64,000 bases of DNA from Paenibacillus sp. FSL H8-0548 (lineage in GTDB: Bacteria > Bacillota > Bacilli > Paenibacillales > Paenibacillaceae), in assembly GCF_038630985.1 (NCBI RefSeq), contig NZ_CP152049.1:3925501-3989500 (forward strand), given 5' to 3'. Positions within the stretch are counted from its first letter, which is position 1; the number at the start of each line of letters is the position of its first letter. Of this stretch, positions 52,800-61,113 are shown in pieces. Below the pieces are notes generated by a model. It was given only the letters and a program-made list of their open reading frames with translations, did no database searches and was not told where the DNA came from. A program made the translations under genes and the position numbers.

Positions 52800-55475
52800 C
52801 TAGCTGTTCAACTTACTTTTCATATCATTCAGCCATTGCATAGCCTGCATCGGTGTTAAGTTAAATAAATCAAGCTTGCGGAGCTGCTCGGCAAGCTGTT
52901 CTGCTTTTGGACTTGCTTTCTTCCGAGCTGGTTCAGCTTCACTAGCCGCTGCCGGCTCGTCAAAAATCGACAGCTGAACGATGCCGCGAGACTCCATTAC
53001 CCGCTCCGTCTGTGTGCTCGCCTCATTTGGAATTGAGGAAGGCTGTGCATACGCAATGGAAGACTTCGGAGGCTCTATTTTGGCAACCTCGAATTCAAGC
53101 GTTTCATCAAGCAGCTCGTAGGCTCTGCCAATAATAGACTGCGGCAGTCCCGCTAGCTGAGCGCAATAGATGCCATAGCTGGTGCTTGCTGCGCCAGGAA
53201 TTAGCTTTCGCAGAAACGTTACATTATCGCCGCTTTCCTCGACGGCCATACGTGCATTTGCAAGCGCAGGCAAAGATTCCTCCAAATGAGCCAGCTCATG
53301 GAAATGTGTCGATACGAGCGCTTTGCAGCCGATATGATGATGCACATATTCAATAACCGCCTGCGCAATCGCCATACCTTCACCCGTTGACGTTCCACGG
53401 CCAAGCTCATCAATAATAACAAGGCTATTCGAGGTCGCTTTTTCAGTCATAATCTGAATGTCCTTCATTTCAACCATGAACGTGCTTTGACCGCCAATCA
53501 GATCATCTGCTGCGCCGATTCTAGTGAAAATCCGATCAATTAGCGGTATGACCGCTGACTTGGCGGGCACGAAGCAGCCGATTTGAGCCATGATGCAAAT
53601 GAGCGCGACTTGGCGCATGTAGGTGCTTTTCCCTGCCATATTAGGCCCGGTAATCAGCAGCATCCATTGCTCGTCCTTGCTTAGAGCGGTTCCGTTGGAA
53701 ATAAAAGGAGTGCCGTCCATCATCGCTTCAACGACGGGGTGCTTCCCATCCTCTATATGCAAATCATAGCCTTCAACCACCCTTGGTCGAGTAAAACGAC
53801 GCTCGGCGCTCACCGTTGATAACGATTGATAAACGTCAAGTTCGGCGATTATTGCCGCAGCCTTTTGAAGTCTGTGCAGATGCTCCGATAAATGGTCGCG
53901 AAGCTCAATAAACCGCGCATGCTCCAAATCGACCATTTTGTCCTCTGCTTCAAGAATAAGTCTTTCCTTTTCTTTCAGCTCCGGCGTTACAAAGCGCTCG
54001 GCATTCGCCAGCGTCTGCTTGCGCTCATACCTTCCCTCTGGCAGCATCGACAGATTGGCTTTGGAAACTTCCAGGTAATAGCCAAAAATGCGATTATAGC
54101 CGATCTTCAACGTCTTGATGCCAGTCGCTTCACGCTCCTGACGCTCCAGCTCAGCCAGCCATTTCTTCCCATTCGTGCTCGCCTCGCGGAGCTGGTCCAA
54201 ATAGCTGTCATAGCCCGCGCGGATCAATCCACCCTCTCTAATCGTAACCGGTGGGTCCTCGACAAGTACGGTCTCAATAAGGTCAGCCAAATCAGAACAC
54301 TCATCCGCGCCATCAACTAGCGCCCTCAGCACCTCTGATCCCGATTGCTCACAAATCGCAGTAAGCTGCGGAATACGACGCAGCGAGCTGCGCAGCGCAT
54401 TCAGATCGCGACCATTCGCACTGCCAAAAGCTACTCTGCCTACGAGACGCTCAAGATCATAAATTGGCTGCAGCTCCGAACGCAAATCGTCTCTTAATAT
54501 TAAATTAAGATACAGCGTCTCAACCGCTTCGAGCCGAGCTTCAACAGCTGCGCTGCTAAGCAGCGGCTTATCTATCCAGCGGCGCAGCAAACGCGCTCCC
54601 ATTGACGTCTGCGTCCGATCCAGCAGCCACAGCAGAGAACCCTTCTTGTTCCGATCGCGGACCGTTTCGGTCAGCTCCAAATTTCTTCGTGTATAATGGT
54701 CCAAAATCATATATTGATTCGGCTCATAGCTTGATATCGTTCTTACATGTCCAAGGGAGCGCTTCTGCGTTTCCTCCAAATAACCAGTCAGGACGCTTAC
54801 GGCTTGCAGCCGTGCTCCTGATATTTTGACCAGCTCATCCTTGCCGAACTGCTCTGCCAGCTTATCCGCTGCCATGGGCTCCCGTGCAGTAAGCAGCAGC
54901 TGCTTGTTCCAAACCGCAGTCGATTGCACTTGGCTAAGCAGCTCACTGTCGCCAACTAGCTCCGAAGGCTGATAAACATTGATTTCATCAATCAGCGCTT
55001 CGATATGCTCAGGGAATGAAGTTACATAGAGCTCGCCCGTTGAAAGATCACAAGCCGAAAGACCTAGCATCCCGCCAACACGGACGATGGCGGCAATGAA
55101 GTTGTTCGTCTTGCCTTCAAGCGCCTTCGATTCCATGACTGTACCTGGCGTAATAATGCGGACAATTTCTCGCCGTACGACACCCTTCGCAACAGCAGGA
55201 TCCTCCACCTGCTCGCAGATCGCTACCTTGTAGCCTTTTTCAACGAGTCTGTTAATATAGTTCTCAGCCGAATGATAAGGGACGCCGCACATTGGAATTT
55301 TTTGTTCACCGCCGCCTTCACGGCCTGTCAACGTAATTTCCAGCTCGCGCGAGGCTGCGATGGCATCCTCAAAAAACATTTCATAAAAATCGCCTAATCG
55401 AAAAAATAAAAAAGCATCCTTCGCCTCTTCTTTAATTGCGAGATATTGCAAAATCATTGGAGTATATCCAGCCAT
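52800..55475 (-). CDS. mutS: DNA mismatch recognition ATPase MutS
   Basis: 891 residues. Mismatch-reading FRLGDFYEMF with Phe and Glu at the N-terminus; connector, lever and clamp domains; ATPase with TGPNMAGKSTYMRQ (Walker A), IIDELGRGTSTG (Walker B) and STHFHELAHLE. A C-terminal helical and basic tail of about 90 residues follows. Recognises mispairs and recruits MutL. GAGGAGG lies 6-7 bases before the ATG at 55475. Confidence 0.98.
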   Translation of the reverse strand: MAGYTPMILQYLAIKEEAKDAFLFFRLGDFYEMFFEDAIAASRELEITLTGREGGGEQKIPMCGVPYHSAENYINRLVEKGYKVAICEQVEDPAVAKGVVRREIVRIITPGTVMESKALEGKTNNFIAAIVRVGGMLGLSACDLSTGELYVTSFPEHIEALIDEINVYQPSELVGDSELLSQVQSTAVWNKQLLLTAREPMAADKLAEQFGKDELVKISGARLQAVSVLTGYLEETQKRSLGHVRTISSYEPNQYMILDHYTRRNLELTETVRDRNKKGSLLWLLDRTQTSMGARLLRRWIDKPLLSSAAVEARLEAVETLYLNLILRDDLRSELQPIYDLERLVGRVAFGSANGRDLNALRSSLRRIPQLTAICEQSGSEVLRALVDGADECSDLADLIETVLVEDPPVTIREGGLIRAGYDSYLDQLREASTNGKKWLAELERQEREATGIKTLKIGYNRIFGYYLEVSKANLSMLPEGRYERKQTLANAERFVTPELKEKERLILEAEDKMVDLEHARFIELRDHLSEHLHRLQKAAAIIAELDVYQSLSTVSAERRFTRPRVVEGYDLHIEDGKHPVVEAMMDGTPFISNGTALSKDEQWMLLITGPNMAGKSTYMRQVALICIMAQIGCFVPAKSAVIPLIDRIFTRIGAADDLIGGQSTFMVEMKDIQIMTEKATSNSLVIIDELGRGTSTGEGMAIAQAVIEYVHHHIGCKALVSTHFHELAHLEESLPALANARMAVEESGDNVTFLRKLIPGAASTSYGIYCAQLAGLPQSIIGRAYELLDETLEFEVAKIEPPKSSIAYAQPSSIPNEASTQTERVMESRGIVQLSIFDEPAAASEAEPARKKASPKAEQLAEQLRKLDLFNLTPMQAMQWLNDMKSKLNS

Positions 55476-55908
55476 TCCGATCCTCCTCAATAAAGTATCT
55501 ATCATGAAAGCTTGTACACTTCGTTAATTAATATCGTTAATTACATAGGCATATGCTAGAAAATAATTGAGCCCACAAAGTAAACAATAGACATCTATTA
55601 TACCAAGCGGAACAAATGTGCGCCATAACCGAAAGCAAAGGCTCTACGAGCCTAAAGCCGCGGCGCTATCCTGTACGTATGCATTAACTTTTCACATATA
55701 GGCGATATCAGTCTGGCTATATTGTATCCTCGCAGTAAAACAGCTCCTATCAGCCGCTCTTGTGACGAATATTGCTCTCTAAGATGCTATCGTACAACAT
55801 AGCTTGCAAAATTGCTTGTAGTCTGGCTTCTATCCTGCAATGGTGCAGGATAGAAGCCAGACTGCGGGATGGAAGCACTCCTACTACTGATGCTGCATCG
55901 GAGTAAAA
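55476..55908. other. Intergenic stretch upstream of mutS
   Basis: About 430 bases without a credible gene, holding the mutS leader and a 20-bp perfect palindrome at 55820-55863. An 18-base cluster GTACGTATGCATTAAC near 55675 has no clear meaning. A mutS promoter was not pinned down. Confidence 0.7.
55820..55863. repeat. Perfect 20-bp inverted repeat with 4-base loop
   Basis: AGTCTGGCTTCTATCCTGCA, loop ATGG, then its exact complement. No U tract follows on either strand, so it is unlike a standard terminator; it may block transcription or bind a protein, or be an excised-element footprint. Confidence 0.85.
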
Positions 55909-55946
55909 TAAATGGCGACTGCCCTTTATAGAGGCAATCGCCATTT
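55909..55946 (-). terminator. Terminator overlapping the amidoligase stop
   Basis: Stem AAATGGCGATTGCC/GGGCAGTCGCCATTT (one wobble, one mismatch) spans the stop codon at 55926 and is followed by ATTTTAC on the minus strand. Confidence 0.7.
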
Positions 55947-57341
55947 GATGCGGATGTCAGCCCGCTCATCCCATGTTTTGCCGAGCCTTGCTGCATTAAG
56001 CAGCGGCTCGATATAAGGCGCTAGGCTGGAATAGCTTAGCGTCGCTGCAAACGATGAGACTAGGCCGTCTAAGCAGCCGGCTAGCTCGGTACGGTCGCCA
56101 GCGTAGTAGGCTGCTGCATACCGCTCATCCAGAGCAGGCATGTAGGTCAGGTTCAGCTCCTCGCGGGCGCATAGCAGCGCCAGCGCGAAGGAGGCTTTGG
56201 TCGCTGCCGGCGATACGAGCCAGCTCGGCAGCGTCCGGTATTCGAACCCGCCATGCGGCTGCAGGCGGAAGTCCCCGAGCGTTCCGTAACGGGGACGACG
56301 AGCCCGCCCGGCGGGGTCCTCTACCAGCGCAAGCGGGAATGCGGCGCAGCTGTCGAGTAGGCGGAGCAAGCGGCTCGTAAGCGGCGCTCCGCTCAGGTGG
56401 ATGTGCCCGCCGAGCGCCAGCCCCGGCACGGGCATGGCTCCAGCGGCCCAGCGCAGGCTGGGGTCGCTGATGCGGTCGGCGGCGCGCAGCATCAGCCGCC
56501 GTACATTTGCGGCGAGCGCGGCAGGGTCCTCTGCCGGCTCCGGCCGCAGCTCGGCGACGGGATAGAGCAGCCGTCGCCCCACAAGCAGCGCGTCGGCACC
56601 GGCTGCCCCGCCGACGCCAGCGCCAAAGAAACGCGACGCCGACGCAATCTTCCCGGCCGGCGTCACCAGCACAAACTCAGGATCGGCGCCAATCAACAGC
56701 CGCCGATCCGCAGCCCCCGCTCTCGCCGCGGCATGCCGCGCTGCGAATCGCCGCAGCGATGCCGCCTCCAGCCTCGTGTCCCTCAGCTTCGGCCAAGCGG
56801 CGCGGACGACCGTCCTCCCGTCCCCGCCAAGTGAAATCTCGGCCTCTCCTATATCGAGGCCGAGCGTATAAAGCGCCAAGACGGCGGTGCGCACCACCCG
56901 CCGCAGCGCCGGGTCCTCCGGCCAGGCGTCAGCGCCATCCGGCAGCAGCTTCTTGCCTTGCAAAGGCTTTCCCGAGACATCGATGCGCATCATTTCCACT
57001 GGCTCCAAATGAACGACACTGACGCGGAACAATCGCTCACTATCCATCGGAGCACCGCCGCATAAGCCTGCACGACGCCAGATGAGGAGCTTTTCTTCAT
57101 CCGTTTGTCTGCTTGCTATGTACCCGTGACTATTTAGAACGAAGGCGCCTGCAAAACGGCTGCAATCAATCGAGCGGACATCCGACCATGCCATTACAGC
57201 GTCGCCTGCCTGCACCTCCTTCCAAGACTGTGCATGAAGCGGCTGCCCATTCCGCTCGCCTGAGGTATGGAGCTCTTTGCCAGAATAAGCGACTCGCTCC
57301 AATCGGTCATAGCTGCCTCTCCATATCCACGTCGAAGCCAT
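55926..57341 (-). CDS. Phage-type COOH-NH2 amidoligase-domain protein
   Basis: 471 residues, no signal peptide. Motifs of the phiEco32-like amidoligase (glutamine-synthetase/GCS fold): GADPEFVLVTP (218-228), VAELRPEPA (262-270), GGHIHLSG (311-318) and GFEYRTLPSWL (365-375), which supply metal and ATP ligands. Such ligases join an amine to a carboxylate, perhaps in a peptide or wall modification. The gene is markedly GC-rich (visibly about 60% or more in 56200-56950) compared with mutS and cotE. Start ATG at 57341 has AAGGCGG 8 bases upstream; the open frame upstream contains the cotE terminator and is excluded. Between cotE and mutS. Confidence 0.82.
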   Translation of the reverse strand: MASTWIWRGSYDRLERVAYSGKELHTSGERNGQPLHAQSWKEVQAGDAVMAWSDVRSIDCSRFAGAFVLNSHGYIASRQTDEEKLLIWRRAGLCGGAPMDSERLFRVSVVHLEPVEMMRIDVSGKPLQGKKLLPDGADAWPEDPALRRVVRTAVLALYTLGLDIGEAEISLGGDGRTVVRAAWPKLRDTRLEAASLRRFAARHAAARAGAADRRLLIGADPEFVLVTPAGKIASASRFFGAGVGGAAGADALLVGRRLLYPVAELRPEPAEDPAALAANVRRLMLRAADRISDPSLRWAAGAMPVPGLALGGHIHLSGAPLTSRLLRLLDSCAAFPLALVEDPAGRARRPRYGTLGDFRLQPHGGFEYRTLPSWLVSPAATKASFALALLCAREELNLTYMPALDERYAAAYYAGDRTELAGCLDGLVSSFAATLSYSSLAPYIEPLLNAARLGKTWDERADIRIKWRLPL

Positions 57342-57399
57342 CGTGCTTCCCGCCTTTAGTTGTGTTAATAATAGCTCATATCTGCGATTGAAATATTTC

Positions 57400-57425
57400 A
57401 AAAAAAAAGAGGGCTTTCGCCCTCG
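57400..57425 (-). terminator. Terminator of cotE
   Basis: CGAGGGC-GAAA-GCCCTC stem followed by nine Us on the minus strand, about 55 bases after the cotE stop. Confidence 0.95.
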
Positions 57426-57479
57426 AATTTGCTGCTCGCGCAGCATATGATACTTTGACAGCAAAGCTTCCCGGCTTGC

Positions 57480-58043
57480 TTACAGCTCATCGTCCAGCAA
57501 ATCTGGATCTAAATCCTCATAATCATTATCGCCGAGGCTGAATTCCAAATCCTTGCCGTCCAGGTCGCCGCAACCGCCTGGAAGAACAGCCACACAAACT
57601 TTAGTCTCGGCAACAAGCTCCACCGCAAACTCACGCTCTACACGAATCACGACGCTCGAGCCGTTCGAAGAAATATTCGCTTCGATACAGTTCGGCTCTT
57701 GAATCACCTCGGCAGATACCTCAACTGTAGAAGGCCGATGCTTCGGATCTACATAGGAAAGGTTAACATGCTCAACGTAACTCACGGATTCCTTAGCAAC
57801 GTCCGTTTGTGAGTTTTTACTGTACGAATACCAAATGTTGATATCGTAAGTACCAATTACCTCAATACCGTCACCCGAACGAACCGCTTCATATTGATGG
57901 TTAATGATCCATGCTCCCAGTATACTGGTCGGATTATGAGGCGGTGTTACGGTATGGGTTACAGTGGAAAACTTACGACCTTTGCCGCAGACAGCCTTCG
58001 TAATTATTTCTCTGTACTGGAGCTGCTTATCTGCAATAGTCAT
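57480..58043 (-). CDS. cotE: CotE, outer spore coat morphogenetic protein
   Basis: 187 residues, close to the Bacillus length. N-terminal MTIADKQLQYREIITKAVCGKGRKFS, the ILGAWIINH core and the very acidic tail (LGDNDYEDLDPDLLDDEL) are diagnostic. CotE is the scaffold on which the outer spore coat is assembled in the mother cell. GGAGG lies 8-9 bases before the ATG at 58043; a 10-codon upstream frame overlaps that site. Upstream there is a sigma-E-like promoter. Confidence 0.96.
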   Translation of the reverse strand: MTIADKQLQYREIITKAVCGKGRKFSTVTHTVTPPHNPTSILGAWIINHQYEAVRSGDGIEVIGTYDINIWYSYSKNSQTDVAKESVSYVEHVNLSYVDPKHRPSTVEVSAEVIQEPNCIEANISSNGSSVVIRVEREFAVELVAETKVCVAVLPGGCGDLDGKDLEFSLGDNDYEDLDPDLLDDEL

Positions 58044-58077
58044 TGATTTAACCTCCTCCATACAATCATTCATTTAA

Positions 58078-58106
58078 AGTGTATGCAGGACATAGGCAAA
58101 TGTTGA
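58078..58106 (-). promoter_or_regulatory. Possible sigma-E promoter of cotE
   Basis: CATACACT (58078-58085, minus strand) fits the sigma-E -10; TCAACAT (58100-58106) is a plausible -35 with 14-base spacing. Transcription would start about 30 bases before the ATG. In B. subtilis cotE has sigma-E and sigma-K promoters. Confidence 0.5.
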
Positions 58107-58241
58107 TTAAGTGGTCCCATATAAATGTTAATGTTCAATCGCGCTGGGATATTAACATTCATTCGCTGCGCCTCCATACAACTATATGAGTACAGACCGT
58201 AAATAATTCATAGTCAACAGACGATTAATAAGATCCTAAGC

Positions 58242-59129
58242 CTACTTGCCTCGCCAGCCGGACATCAGTCTTCGCTCTAATGCAGCTACCAGCTGATACA
58301 TGATCGTCGCTACAACTGCAATTACGATCAAGCTGGAGAGCACCAGTGTAAAATTAAATACTTGGAAGCCATAAATAATCAAATAGCCGAGGCCGAGCTT
58401 CGCAACGAGAAATTCCCCTACGATCACTCCAATCCATGCCAGACCTACATTCACCTTTAATGTAGATATAATAACAGGAAACGAACCGGGCATAATGACG
58501 AGCTTGAACAATTGAAAACGCGAGGCACCGAGCAGCCTAACCACTTTAATATATCCGGTATCGATCTCTCGAAATTGATTGTATATGTTCAAGGTAGTAA
58601 TGATAACCGTTACTGAAAGTGTTATGGCAACAATCGACATGAAACCTGGACCAAGCCCTACAATAAAAATCGGGCCAAGCGCTACCTTCGGCATACTGTT
58701 CAGAACGACCAGATACGGATCAAATACACGTGACAAGAACGGAAACCACCAAAGCAAGGCCGCAATTGCCGTCCCTAAAATAGTGCCAAGCACAAAGCCG
58801 ACGACCGTCTCTGTTACCGTCATGCCAACATGCGGCCAGATCGAACCATCTGCCATCGTCTTCCACAGCTGCAGCAGCATTTTTGATGGATAGCTGAATA
58901 ATAGCGGATCGATCCACTTTTTCGTGCCCGCTGCTTCCCATAAACCAATAAATAATAGGAGAAGTACAGCTTGCGTAGCGAAAACAGCCGTTGTAATCTT
59001 CCGATTCCGAGCTTTAAAGCGTAGATGGAGCTCTTTCATCCAGTGACGGCGATCGTCCTGAAGGTTAGAGATGCCAGCCTTATTCTGCTGATCGCCATCT
59101 GTGGAATGAGGTTGATTGGAATCAGCCAC
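58242..59129 (-). CDS. ABC transporter permease (SsuC/TauC type)
   Basis: 295 residues with about six helices and an N-terminal charged tail (1-45). The EAA loop is FREIDTGYIKVVRLLGASR and the segment LNSMPKVALGPIFIVGLG is typical of nitrate/sulfonate/taurine-type permeases. Start GTG at 59129 has GGAGG 8 bases upstream, within the end of the ATPase gene (8-base overlap); longer frames lack a fitting site. Last gene of the operon. Confidence 0.9.
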   Translation of the reverse strand: MADSNQPHSTDGDQQNKAGISNLQDDRRHWMKELHLRFKARNRKITTAVFATQAVLLLLFIGLWEAAGTKKWIDPLLFSYPSKMLLQLWKTMADGSIWPHVGMTVTETVVGFVLGTILGTAIAALLWWFPFLSRVFDPYLVVLNSMPKVALGPIFIVGLGPGFMSIVAITLSVTVIITTLNIYNQFREIDTGYIKVVRLLGASRFQLFKLVIMPGSFPVIISTLKVNVGLAWIGVIVGEFLVAKLGLGYLIIYGFQVFNFTLVLSSLIVIAVVATIMYQLVAALERRLMSGWRGK

Positions 59130-59919
59130 TTCGTTTACCTCCTTCACCATCCTCCTTATCCAGCTCCTCCCACAAGCGATCAAACAGCTCTTGGAAGCTA
59201 GGATGCTTGCGAGCAGCCATTGGAGCTAAACTCCTAATATCTTCCGGTATGATGATTTCGCTCCTGATATGACCTGGATTGCGGCCGAGGACAATAACGC
59301 GATCACTCATTGCCGCTGCTTCCGCCAAATCATGTGTGACGAGAACTGCCGTCTTCCCAAGCCTCGTCAGCGTCTGATTAACCAAATCCTCCAGCTGCAG
59401 CTTAATATGCAGATCAAGCGCTGAGAAAGGCTCATCAAGCAGAAGCACTTCAGGCTCCGTAGCGAGTGTACGCGCAAGCGCGACCCTTTGCCGCATACCT
59501 CCAGAGAGCTCATGCGGATATCTGCGCCCTGCTCCGCGCAGGCCAAGCTCATCCAGCAGCTCATCGACTACCTGAAGTGTCTGTGCTGTTTTACGCCCGG
59601 CAATTTCCAGTCCTATTGCAGCATTTTCTCTAATCGTTCGCCATGGAAACAAATAATCTTGCTGCAGCATATAGCCTACCTTTGGCGAGGGACCCGCTAC
59701 TCGTTCGCCATTTAGCAGCACCTGCCCCTTTGTCGGAGGAAACAAGCCAGCGAGCAAGCTAAGCACCGTCGTCTTGCCGCAGCCGCTTGGTCCAACAAGG
59801 CTAATAAACTCCCCGCGAGCAACAGATAACGTCAGATGCTCTACCGCGAGAGAGGCTTCCTTTTCATTCACATAAACATGTGATAACTGCTGCAGCTCAA
59901 GCACTGGTAAAGGTTTCAT
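59122..59919 (-). CDS. ABC transporter ATPase (SsuB/TauB type)
   Basis: 265 residues. Walker A GPSGCGKTT, Q-loop MLQQDYLFPWRTIREN, signature LSGGMRQR, Walker B VLLLDEPFSALD and H-loop VLVTHD. The FPWRT form is usual in nitrate/sulfonate/taurine/thiamine-precursor importers. GGAGG lies 7 bases before the ATG. It couples ATP hydrolysis to import by the permease downstream. Confidence 0.93.
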   Translation of the reverse strand: MKPLPVLELQQLSHVYVNEKEASLAVEHLTLSVARGEFISLVGPSGCGKTTVLSLLAGLFPPTKGQVLLNGERVAGPSPKVGYMLQQDYLFPWRTIRENAAIGLEIAGRKTAQTLQVVDELLDELGLRGAGRRYPHELSGGMRQRVALARTLATEPEVLLLDEPFSALDLHIKLQLEDLVNQTLTRLGKTAVLVTHDLAEAAAMSDRVIVLGRNPGHIRSEIIIPEDIRSLAPMAARKHPSFQELFDRLWEELDKEDGEGGKRSG

Positions 59920-59946
59920 GCCTAAGCCTCCATTTCCTGCCCGCTG

Positions 59947-60957
59947 TTATTTCACCGCTTTAATGGCTGCTTCAGCAAAGCTTGTGTCAACCAGCTCCGA
60001 ATGCTCTGTACGTTTTTCGAGCTCACCTGCAGTCGTTATGACATCGAGCAAATTGTTCCATTCTGCTTCATCAATAATCGGATCAGTAGCGAACGAGCCT
60101 TGCTGCTTGTAGCGATCAATCGAGCTGATAATGATATCCTTGTCGACATTTTCAAAAAACGGCAGAACAGCTTCCGCAATCGTTGCAGCGTCATTGCTCT
60201 CCACCCAAAGCTGTGCTTTATGGACCGCATTTGTGAAGGATTGGACGGTTTCTTTATTTTTGTCCAAATAGCTTTTCTTGGTCATGAAGACGGTATAAGG
60301 CAAATGACCGCTTTCGGTGCCGAACGATGCAATAACATGACCTCTGCCTTCCTTCTCAAAAATAGAAGCCGTTGGTTCGAACAGCTGGACGTAATCTCCA
60401 GTTCCAGAAGCGAACGCTGCTGCAATATTGGCAAAATCAACATTTTGAATGAGCTCCAGATCGGCCTGCGGATTAATGCCGTGCTTCTTCAGCACAAATT
60501 CACCAGCCATTTGCGGCATTCCACCTACTCTCTGCCCGAGAAATACGGATCCTTTTAACGAGCTCCAATCAAAGTTTTCCACCGCATTCTTAGCAACTAA
60601 GAAGGTACCATCGGTTTGTGTGACCTGTGCAAAATTGATGATCGGATCATCTGATCCTTGCTGATACACATAGATGGAAGTTTCAGACCCAACAAGCGCA
60701 ACGTCAATGGCGTTCGAGAGAAGTGCTGTCATCGTTTTGTCGCCGCCAGGTGTCGTCGTTAATTCCACATCTAGGCCCTCCTCCTCAAAAAAGCCCTTAG
60801 CCACCGCCACATACTCCGGTGCATAAAATAATGATCTCGTTACTTCGCCAATCCGAACTTTAACCTTCTCCGAATCACCTTTGCCGCAGCCTGCTAATAC
60901 CGCAGTCATAACGAGCACTACTGAAAGCAGCAGCGACAAAACAATACGTCTCTTCAT
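59947..60957 (-). CDS. NMT1/THI5-like ABC substrate-binding lipoprotein
   Basis: 336 residues. Lipobox LAGC (Cys24) at the end of a 23-residue signal; the mature part has RIGEVTRSLFYAPEYVAVAKGFF, TTPGGDKTMTALLSNAIDVALVG and a two-lobe fold of the SsuA/TauA/ThiY group. Ligands of this group include sulfonates, nitrate and pyrimidine precursors; the ligand here cannot be told. AGGAGGG lies 7 bases before the ATG at 60957. First gene of the importer operon. Confidence 0.9.
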   Translation of the reverse strand: MKRRIVLSLLLSVVLVMTAVLAGCGKGDSEKVKVRIGEVTRSLFYAPEYVAVAKGFFEEEGLDVELTTTPGGDKTMTALLSNAIDVALVGSETSIYVYQQGSDDPIINFAQVTQTDGTFLVAKNAVENFDWSSLKGSVFLGQRVGGMPQMAGEFVLKKHGINPQADLELIQNVDFANIAAAFASGTGDYVQLFEPTASIFEKEGRGHVIASFGTESGHLPYTVFMTKKSYLDKNKETVQSFTNAVHKAQLWVESNDAATIAEAVLPFFENVDKDIIISSIDRYKQQGSFATDPIIDEAEWNNLLDVITTAGELEKRTEHSELVDTSFAEAAIKAVK

Positions 60958-61035
60958 TTGGAGTCCCTCCTGCATTCGATTGAATTTACTGTACTCCAGC
61001 CTATGCGCAAATAACTTAGGCGGTGAATAAGCGCA

Positions 61036-61083
61036 CGAAAAGAAGGCTGCCCGCATATCGTCATAGACGAGCGGACAGCCTTC
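61036..61083 (-). terminator. Terminator of the carboxypeptidase gene
   Basis: Stem GAAGGCTGTCCGC/GCGGGCAGCCTTC (one wobble) and TTTTCG on the minus strand; 30 bases after the stop. Confidence 0.88.
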
Positions 61084-61113
61084 CTATTTCAGCTTAACAT
61101 TATTGTCCAAACC

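Noticed and set aside
56054..57022. Long antisense frames (108, 145 and 171 residues)
   Set aside because: Stop codons are rare in GC-rich DNA; the minus-strand amidoligase with clear motifs explains the region.
57342..57464. 41-codon extension of the amidoligase
   Set aside because: It contains the cotE terminator hairpin and U tract.
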